The notes under the pieces were generated by a model. It did not search any database and was not told where the DNA came from. It saw only the letters and a program-made list of their open reading frames with translations. This document shows positions 58,823 through 64,000 of a stretch of DNA of 64,000 nucleotides, piece by piece (position 1 is the stretch's first letter; every line of letters starts with the position of its first letter). The stretch comes from Paucidesulfovibrio sp036541255 (lineage in GTDB: Bacteria > Desulfobacterota > Desulfovibrionia > Desulfovibrionales > Desulfovibrionaceae), in contig JAZHDD010000063.1 in the NCBI GenBank assembly GCA_036541255.1, positions 68,220 to 132,219 on the forward strand, in the 5' to 3' direction. Both the position numbers and the translations under genes were made by a program.

Positions 58823-59566
58823 ATGCATCGGCTGGTGTTGATCCGGCATGGACAGAGCCAATGGAATCTGGAGAATCGGTTCACTGGTTGGACTGATGTG
58901 GATTTGACCGAGCAGGGGCGTTCCGAGGCGCAGTCCGGAGCCAGGGAACTCGTCCGGGAAGGATTGGATTTCGATTGTTGTCATACGTCGCTTTTGAAAC
59001 GAGCCATTGAGACTCTCTGGGTCGTGCAACGGGAACTGGATCGGCACTGGCTGCCCGTGAGCAAGACTTGGCGGCTCAATGAACGGCATTACGGTGCGCT
59101 TCAGGGGTTGAATAAGTCCGAGACGGCCCGCAAGTATGGAGAGGAGCAGGTCTTTGTCTGGAGACGCAGTTACGATGTGCCGCCTCCGGCACTGGAGCGA
59201 TCGGACGAGCGTTGGCCAGGCCATGATCTCCGCTATGCTGACTTAAGTCCGGCCGAATTGCCGTTGTCGGAAAGTCTGAAGCTGACCATCGACAGGACCA
59301 TGCCGTACTGGTTCGAGGTCCTGGCCCCTCAAATCCAGGCGGGCAAGCGGCTTCTGGTGGTGGCCCACGGCAATTCCCTGCGCGGGCTGGTCAAGTATCT
59401 GGACGATTTGGACGAAGAGGCCGTGACCCGGCTGAATATCCCCACGGGCGTACCGCTTCTTTATGAATTGGATCGGGATCTTCGGCCTGTGGCTCGCCGT
59501 TATCTGGGTGACCCCGCGGCCGTGGCCGCCGCACAAAATGCGGTTGCCGGGCAGGGTAAGGCCTGA
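58823..59566 (+). CDS. gpmA: 2,3-bisphosphoglycerate-dependent phosphoglycerate mutase
   Basis: 247 residues from ATG 58823; ATG 58802 overlaps the previous stop and is the alternative. LVLIRHGQSQWNLENRFTGW holds the phosphohistidine, NERHYGALQGLNKSET and VVAHGNSLRGLVKYL complete the active site. It interconverts 2- and 3-phosphoglycerate in glycolysis. Length is normal for the family. Confidence 0.95.
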   Translation: MHRLVLIRHGQSQWNLENRFTGWTDVDLTEQGRSEAQSGARELVREGLDFDCCHTSLLKRAIETLWVVQRELDRHWLPVSKTWRLNERHYGALQGLNKSETARKYGEEQVFVWRRSYDVPPPALERSDERWPGHDLRYADLSPAELPLSESLKLTIDRTMPYWFEVLAPQIQAGKRLLVVAHGNSLRGLVKYLDDLDEEAVTRLNIPTGVPLLYELDRDLRPVARRYLGDPAAVAAAQNAVAGQGKA

Positions 59567-59603
59567 GCTTGCCATGGCCGGGCGCAGACGCTACATCCGG
59601 CCC

Positions 59604-60713
59604 ATGAAAAACAAAGATGTCATGGACGAGGCGCGATTTGTTCGCGACCTGTGCGACTGGTTTGACGTTCATGGACGCGACCTGCCGTGGCGGCATGGCT
59701 ACGATCCCTATCAAGTGTGGATTTCCGAGATAATGGCCCAACAAACCCAGATGGGCCGGGTCGTGGAGTATTTCAAGCGTTGGCTGGACCGGTTTCCGGA
59801 TCCGGAGTCTCTGGCCGCAGCGCATGAGGAAGAGGTGCTCAAGCTGTGGGAAGGGTTGGGGTACTACAACCGGGCCCGCAATCTGCACAAGGCGTCACGC
59901 GTGGTAGCATCCTTGGGTGGCTTCCCCCGAACGTATGAAGATATCCTTGCTCTGCCCGGCATCGGTCCCTACACCGCAGGTGCCATTCTCAGCGTGGCCT
60001 TCAATGAATCGTGTCCTGCCGTTGATGCCAATGTGGAGCGTGTTTTTGCCCGCCTCTACAATCTGGACAAGCCAGTGCGTAATGCCGCAAATCAGGCTTT
60101 TATCGAGGATCGCGCTCGCGCTTTGATTCCCGAGGGGCGCGCCCGGATGTTCAATCAAGCCCTGATGGAACTGGGGGCGTTGGTCTGTACTCCGAAAAAA
60201 CCGGCCTGCGGGGGATGTCCTGTGGCTGCATGCTGCCGCAGCCGCGCTTTGGGGGTGGAACATGAGCGGCCAGTGCTCGGGAAAAAGCAGGAAGTCGTAC
60301 GCGTCACAGTCGCCACAGGAGCACTAATCTATGATGGCCAGGTTTATATTCAAAAGCGACGTTCCGATGACGTCTGGCCCGGTCTTTGGGAATTTCCCGG
60401 TGGCGGGATCGAAGAGGGCGAAACCCCGGAACAGGCCGTGGTTCGCGAATATCTCGAGGAAACAGGAGTGCAGGCTGAGCCCGTGATCAAGAGCGGCGTG
60501 GTCAAGTACGCCTACACGAAGTTTCGCGTAACCCTGCATTGTTTCTACATGCGCTATCGCAACGGCTATACCCGTCCTGCCTGCCACGAAGCAGTGGAAG
60601 GCAGGTTCGTGAACCTTGAGCAACTGGATCAATTCGCTTTTCCAGCCGGGCACAGGCGTTTCATAGAAAACCTGCGTGCTGATCCGAAATTCATAGCTCT
60701 GCTTGCTTCCTGA
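59604..60713 (+). CDS. mutY: A/G-specific adenine glycosylase MutY with a full Nudix box
   Basis: 369 residues from ATG 59604 (ATG 59574 also possible; no strong site for either). HhH-GPD glycosylase core with catalytic Glu in SEIMAQQTQMGRV, HhH LPGIGPYTAGAIL and catalytic Asp in NESCPAVDANVERVF, then the [4Fe-4S] loop CTPKKPACGGCPVAACC. The C-terminal domain has a complete Nudix box (GGIEEGETPEQAVVREYLEE then TGV). MutY removes adenine opposite 8-oxoG; most MutY proteins have a Nudix-like fold without the full box, so MutT-type activity is possible. Confidence 0.93.
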   Translation: MKNKDVMDEARFVRDLCDWFDVHGRDLPWRHGYDPYQVWISEIMAQQTQMGRVVEYFKRWLDRFPDPESLAAAHEEEVLKLWEGLGYYNRARNLHKASRVVASLGGFPRTYEDILALPGIGPYTAGAILSVAFNESCPAVDANVERVFARLYNLDKPVRNAANQAFIEDRARALIPEGRARMFNQALMELGALVCTPKKPACGGCPVAACCRSRALGVEHERPVLGKKQEVVRVTVATGALIYDGQVYIQKRRSDDVWPGLWEFPGGGIEEGETPEQAVVREYLEETGVQAEPVIKSGVVKYAYTKFRVTLHCFYMRYRNGYTRPACHEAVEGRFVNLEQLDQFAFPAGHRRFIENLRADPKFIALLAS

Positions 60714-60796
60714 GAATTCTGATTACTGGCACGGAACCTGCTCAACATGGGCAACACGGCCAGCCGTGTCCAGAATTTGACAGGAGGAGTGCCGTT

Positions 60797-61771
60797 ATGG
60801 CGAACTCGGACTATTCGCAATTGATGCAGGCCCTTGGGGGAAGCGCTCGTTTGGAGCCGGGTACGGGAATGCCCCGCGCGGGCAGCCTGAATCGTGAGCA
60901 GGCCAAGGAGGTTGCCTTTCAGACGCAGATGCAAATGGCAATGCGTCTGTTTTCCGGCAATGAGAGCGAAGTCCGGTCCCCGTCTCCGCAACTGGGTGGC
61001 ACGCTCATGAATGACGCCCTGTTGTTCGACGCGCTTTCCAGTATTTCGCAAATTATGCACGGCGACAACGGACTGGTGCGCGCTCCTGCGAATGTTGTTC
61101 GCGGCAGTGTGCCCCAACGCCAGGAGAACGCGATTGTGGCCGGGGCTCTTTCCGCCCAGTTTGAATCCGGTGAAAAAGGAGTTGAGGCCATCGGGTACGA
61201 CCGTGTGGGCGGTACTTCCTATGGCAAGTTTCAGATCGCTTCCCGCACCGGCACCATGGATCGGTTTTTGAAATTTTTGGACAGTGCGGCGCCGGAATGG
61301 AGCGAGCGTCTGAGGGCGAGCGGCCCGGCCAATACCGGGTCCCGCCGGGGGAGTATGCCTAGAGAGTGGGCCAAGATCGCGTCCGAAGCCCCGGAACGGT
61401 TTGAGCGTCTGCAACGGGAATTCATCCGAGAGGATCATTATCGCCCTGCACGAGAGAAGATTTTGGCCCGGACCGGCATCGATGTAGACCAACTGCCGCT
61501 GGCGGCCCGAGAGGTACTGTGGAGCACGGCAGTGCAACACGGGGCATCCGGCGCAGCGGGAATCTTCAAGGACGCCATTGCGGCAAGCGGCCAAGTTGAC
61601 AGCAAGCCGGATTTTGTCCGCAAGCTTATCGGCGAGGTCTACGACTCGCGCAAGGAACAATTCGGTTCTTCCAGCAGACGCGTGCGGAACAGTGTGCGTA
61701 GCCGTATGGATCAAGAAAAAGAGCTAGCGTTGGCCATGCTCTCTGGCGGAGGCGTCAGCCGTTTGGTTTGA
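60797..61771 (+). CDS. Lysozyme-like domain protein, unknown
   Basis: 324 residues from ATG 60797 (GGAGGAG upstream). The N-terminal 110 residues are Gln/Met-rich and disordered-looking. From about 115, SAQFESGEKGVEAIGYDRVG then GTSYGKFQIASRTGTMDRFL looks like a lysozyme-superfamily fold, with Glu in FESGE as possible catalytic residue and a tail-associated or VgrG-linked muralytic type. There is no signal peptide. Family unrecognised; a cell-wall role is inferred only from this pattern. Confidence 0.55.
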   Translation: MANSDYSQLMQALGGSARLEPGTGMPRAGSLNREQAKEVAFQTQMQMAMRLFSGNESEVRSPSPQLGGTLMNDALLFDALSSISQIMHGDNGLVRAPANVVRGSVPQRQENAIVAGALSAQFESGEKGVEAIGYDRVGGTSYGKFQIASRTGTMDRFLKFLDSAAPEWSERLRASGPANTGSRRGSMPREWAKIASEAPERFERLQREFIREDHYRPAREKILARTGIDVDQLPLAAREVLWSTAVQHGASGAAGIFKDAIAASGQVDSKPDFVRKLIGEVYDSRKEQFGSSSRRVRNSVRSRMDQEKELALAMLSGGGVSRLV

Positions 61772-61799
61772 TTGGTTGGTGATTCTGAAGCCATGTGAG

Positions 61800-61832
61800 A
61801 AGCCGCTCCGAACCAACGGGCGGCTTTTGGCT
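61800..61832. terminator. Terminator between lysozyme-like gene and NFACT gene
   Basis: AAGCCGC (61800-61806) pairs with GCGGCTT (61820-61826), then TTGGCTTT on the plus strand. It lies in the convergent gap. Confidence 0.65.
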
Positions 61833-63362
61833 TTAGTCGGGGGAATGCGTTTTTCTTGAGAGCCTGTTTTCCAACTCCGGGTCCAGCGGCGTTCGGAGTG
61901 TCCCCAGGACCTGGTCCACGGCGACCTGGCCTTGGTCCCATCCCTTGACCTTACGCACATCCTTGACCAGGGCGAACATGATGTCGGCCTGGGCATCGTT
62001 TTTATGCCGACTTTTCAGACCGCAGAGCGCGGCAGCCTGGAGAAGACTGCGTTCGGGAACGTCCTGGCCCGGATGTTCGCGCTTGAGTATGACATGGGAA
62101 CTGGAACCCTGGACGGCGTGAAACCAATAGTCGAACGGACTGGCTACCTTGGAGAGCATTTCATGGTTGGCTTTTTTGTTTTTGCCGCGAATGACGTGGA
62201 ACCCGTCTTCCGTGACAAAGAGGGATACGGCCAGGTCTCTGTACTTGCGCGGGAGGGCTTGCGGGGCGGAGACGTTGCGTTTCGGGTTTCCGGGGAGAGG
62301 TGCTCCTCCAGCGTCCAGTCTTGCGAGTTCCTTGCCTAATTCGTTGCGCCGCCGGGCCAGATGCTCATAGCCGCGGCGTCCCTTGGCGGCCAGCTTGAAG
62401 AGCCGTTCCATGTTTTGTGACGCTGTGAGCGTCGTGTCCAGCTGTACGTCTATCAACCCTGCCGAGGGATGCTCCAGTTGCAGTACAGAGGGTAATTCCT
62501 GCTTGCCGAAGCGATAGAGATTTGCTTGGAGCGCCTCTGCCTTCAAGTGGCGGGCCAGCATTTCATCGAGCCGTTTTTTTTCCTGATCCAGGTGTTGCAA
62601 CGCTTTGACGGTCTTTTTCCGCTGCCGTTTGAGCTGGATTAATTCAGGTTGCTCCCGTTCCTGTTCAAGCTGAGGAAAGAGCAGGTGCATACCCCAGGCG
62701 GCAGCGGCTTCCAGAGCCGTGGCAAAGCTTTGATTTGTTCCGGGCGAAGGCCAAATCAAGGGTATGTCCGGTCCATGGACGGTTTCCGGTGAATGGAAGC
62801 GTTCGGGGCGTATGCCCATGACCACATGGCGGTACAGTTCCTGTGCGTCTGGCATATCCAGCGAAGCCAGTCGCTTGCGTAATGGCGGCGATATCTGAGG
62901 ATGCTCCCGCCAGACGGTCTCGTCGGAGAGCACTCTCGTTAAATCCGGCCAATCCGGTTCCCTGTCAAAGGCGGAATCGAGATGGTCGGTGAGGAACAGG
63001 CCTTCACGAAGATCAAGAACAAGGTATGTTCCGGCATTCTCCTGGCGTGACGGAGTCAATTTCAGAGCCAGACGAAGGCTGGGCCAGTCCATGTGCCAGC
63101 CAAGAATCCGTCTGCCGCTGACCCGTTTGCGAAACCACATGGCTCGAGCAGGTGACGTTCCAGGATTGTTGGGTTTTTGTGCGGAAAAAAAGAAAAGGCC
63201 CGCGCTTTTGGCGGGCCTGAAAAGCAGATGTGTATCCTGCTCCCGGCCATCAAGGCAGAGAGTCCATGTGTTTTCGGCGGGAGCATAGATTTTCTCGATG
63301 CGTCGCCCCACCAGTCGTTTCCCGGCCTCGGCGGCCAGGTGGCGGAAGAAGTTCGCCTCCAT
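61833..63362 (-). CDS. NFACT family protein (RqcH/FbpA-like)
   Basis: 509 residues. N-terminal NFACT-N (FFRHLAAEAGKRLVGRRIEK ... ENTWTLCLDGREQ), a coiled-coil middle (about 245-330) and C-terminal NFACT-R (EDGFHVIRGKNKKANHEML, SPFDYWFHAVQGSSSHVILK). Bacterial members bind stalled 50S subunits and add Ala tails, or act as adhesins in Gram-positives. It starts 13 bp after the dksA-like stop on the same strand. Confidence 0.9.
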   Translation of the reverse strand: MEANFFRHLAAEAGKRLVGRRIEKIYAPAENTWTLCLDGREQDTHLLFRPAKSAGLFFFSAQKPNNPGTSPARAMWFRKRVSGRRILGWHMDWPSLRLALKLTPSRQENAGTYLVLDLREGLFLTDHLDSAFDREPDWPDLTRVLSDETVWREHPQISPPLRKRLASLDMPDAQELYRHVVMGIRPERFHSPETVHGPDIPLIWPSPGTNQSFATALEAAAAWGMHLLFPQLEQEREQPELIQLKRQRKKTVKALQHLDQEKKRLDEMLARHLKAEALQANLYRFGKQELPSVLQLEHPSAGLIDVQLDTTLTASQNMERLFKLAAKGRRGYEHLARRRNELGKELARLDAGGAPLPGNPKRNVSAPQALPRKYRDLAVSLFVTEDGFHVIRGKNKKANHEMLSKVASPFDYWFHAVQGSSSHVILKREHPGQDVPERSLLQAAALCGLKSRHKNDAQADIMFALVKDVRKVKGWDQGQVAVDQVLGTLRTPLDPELENRLSRKTHSPD

Positions 63363-63375
63363 GGCTAAAGGGCGG

Positions 63376-63738
63376 CTAGTCGCCCCGGACCTGTTCGTCC
63401 TCTTCCTGTTTGCTTTTGCACTGAATGCAGAGCGTGGTCATGGGGCGGGCCTTGAGACGCGCCGTGCCGATTTCGTCGCTGCATTCTGAACAGATGCCGA
63501 AGTCGCCGTCTTCGATACGTTGAAGAGCTTGCTGGATCTTACGGACCAATTTACGCTCTCTGTCGCGGATGCGCAGGGTGAACGCCCTGTCCGATTCGGC
63601 TGTCGCCCTGTCGGCAGGATCGGCGTATACCTCGCCGGATTCGGTCATGTCTTCGAGGGTCTCCTGGCTCTTCTGCATGATGTCATCAAGCATGCTCTCA
63701 AGAGTCTCGCGGAAATACTGGATATCTTTTGCTTCCAT
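63376..63738 (-). CDS. dksA: DksA/TraR-family RNA polymerase-binding regulator
   Basis: 120 residues. Coiled-coil tip D40-P-A-D43-R-A45 matches the D-x-x-D-x-A of DksA, and the zinc finger is C83-x2-C86-x17-C104-x2-C107. It modulates RNA polymerase with ppGpp. Slightly shorter than E. coli DksA (151). Confidence 0.92.
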   Translation of the reverse strand: MEAKDIQYFRETLESMLDDIMQKSQETLEDMTESGEVYADPADRATAESDRAFTLRIRDRERKLVRKIQQALQRIEDGDFGICSECSDEIGTARLKARPMTTLCIQCKSKQEEDEQVRGD

Positions 63739-63899
63739 ACCAGATAACTCCTAGGGGAAGGTCGGAGCCGGAATTGCTTCCGGTCTGCCGCGCTCGAATG
63801 AAGTGTGTGGATATATCAGAAAGTCGCCAAATGTAAAGTCATCGAATAAGGTCAAATATCCTGGTGCTTTTCTTTCTTAGAAAAAGTTGAAACCGGGGG

Positions 63900-63928
63900 T
63901 TGACAGTCGAGGGCGGCGCAAGTAAAAA
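63900..63928 (+). promoter_or_regulatory. tRNA-Gly promoter
   Basis: TTGACA (63900-63905) and TAAAAA (63923-63928) are 17 bases apart, with the tRNA beginning 17 bases later. Confidence 0.7.
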
Positions 63929-63945
63929 GAGCGTCCCTTGACTGA

Positions 63946-64000
<55 letters not shown>

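Overview
The window looks like a chromosomal segment of an anaerobic, Gram-negative, Desulfovibrio-like bacterium (Desulfovibrionaceae or a close relative). This is inferred from gene content: anaerobic heme breakdown by a radical SAM enzyme, a 2-hydroxyacyl-CoA dehydratase activase, molybdopterin genes, TonB/ExbBD with outer-membrane proteins, and a DksA-NFACT-MutY-GpmA housekeeping end. No species is claimed.

Layout. 1-5.3 kb: the end of an exopolysaccharide cluster (truncated glycoside hydrolase, polysaccharide export lipoprotein), an AT-rich acyltransferase, and an NCS2-type permease fused to a degenerate anti-sigma/GHKL-like domain. 5.4-15.9 kb: one long minus-strand heme locus, hutW - TonB-dependent receptor - ECF transporter S/T/A - hutX - flavodoxin - hutZ-like - exbB - exbD - tonB, preceded by a tetR gene, a Fur-like box and a palindromic operator. 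Outer-membrane capture, TonB energisation, ECF inner-membrane import, cytoplasmic carriage and radical SAM ring opening are all encoded together. 16.2-18 kb: a candidate RiPP locus, a 72-residue precursor with a C-terminal CGCLC core followed by its SPASM maturase. 18.5-28.6 kb: an outer-membrane protein / LolA-like / MMPL-RND operon divergent from a marR gene and an activase-methyltransferase pair. Four copies of a 21-bp palindrome link these transcription units.

28.9-43.1 kb: a 14.2-kb integrative mobilizable element in tRNA-Leu(UAA), bounded by a 17-bp direct repeat in the tRNA anticodon arm. It carries a type II CBASS anti-phage operon (CD-NTase, E1/E2 protein, JAB peptidase, transmembrane SAVED effector), two unknown genes that may be a second defence module (one membrane coiled-coil, one HEPN-like), an AlpA-like regulator, a replication-type protein, MobC, a relaxase with a membrane-protein gene nested in another frame, an HExxH metallopeptidase-like protein and a tyrosine integrase. 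Arm-site-like GGAACAA repeats lie at both ends, and a 20-bp inverted repeat brackets the CBASS operon.

43.3-64 kb: mostly ordinary core genome: YcaO protein, SGNH hydrolase, an RdgC-like pair, response regulator, PilZ protein, rfbA, a frameshifted DUF1614 gene, DUF523, MogA, a TolC-like protein, glycosyltransferase, MoaE, a large TPR membrane protein with a CCHC zinc knuckle, gpmA, a MutY-Nudix protein, a lysozyme-like protein, NFACT, a DksA-family protein and the start of tRNA-Gly(GCC).

The most interesting items are the RiPP locus, the ECF-based heme locus, the MarR operator set, the nested relaxase gene, and the repeats and unknown genes around CBASS.
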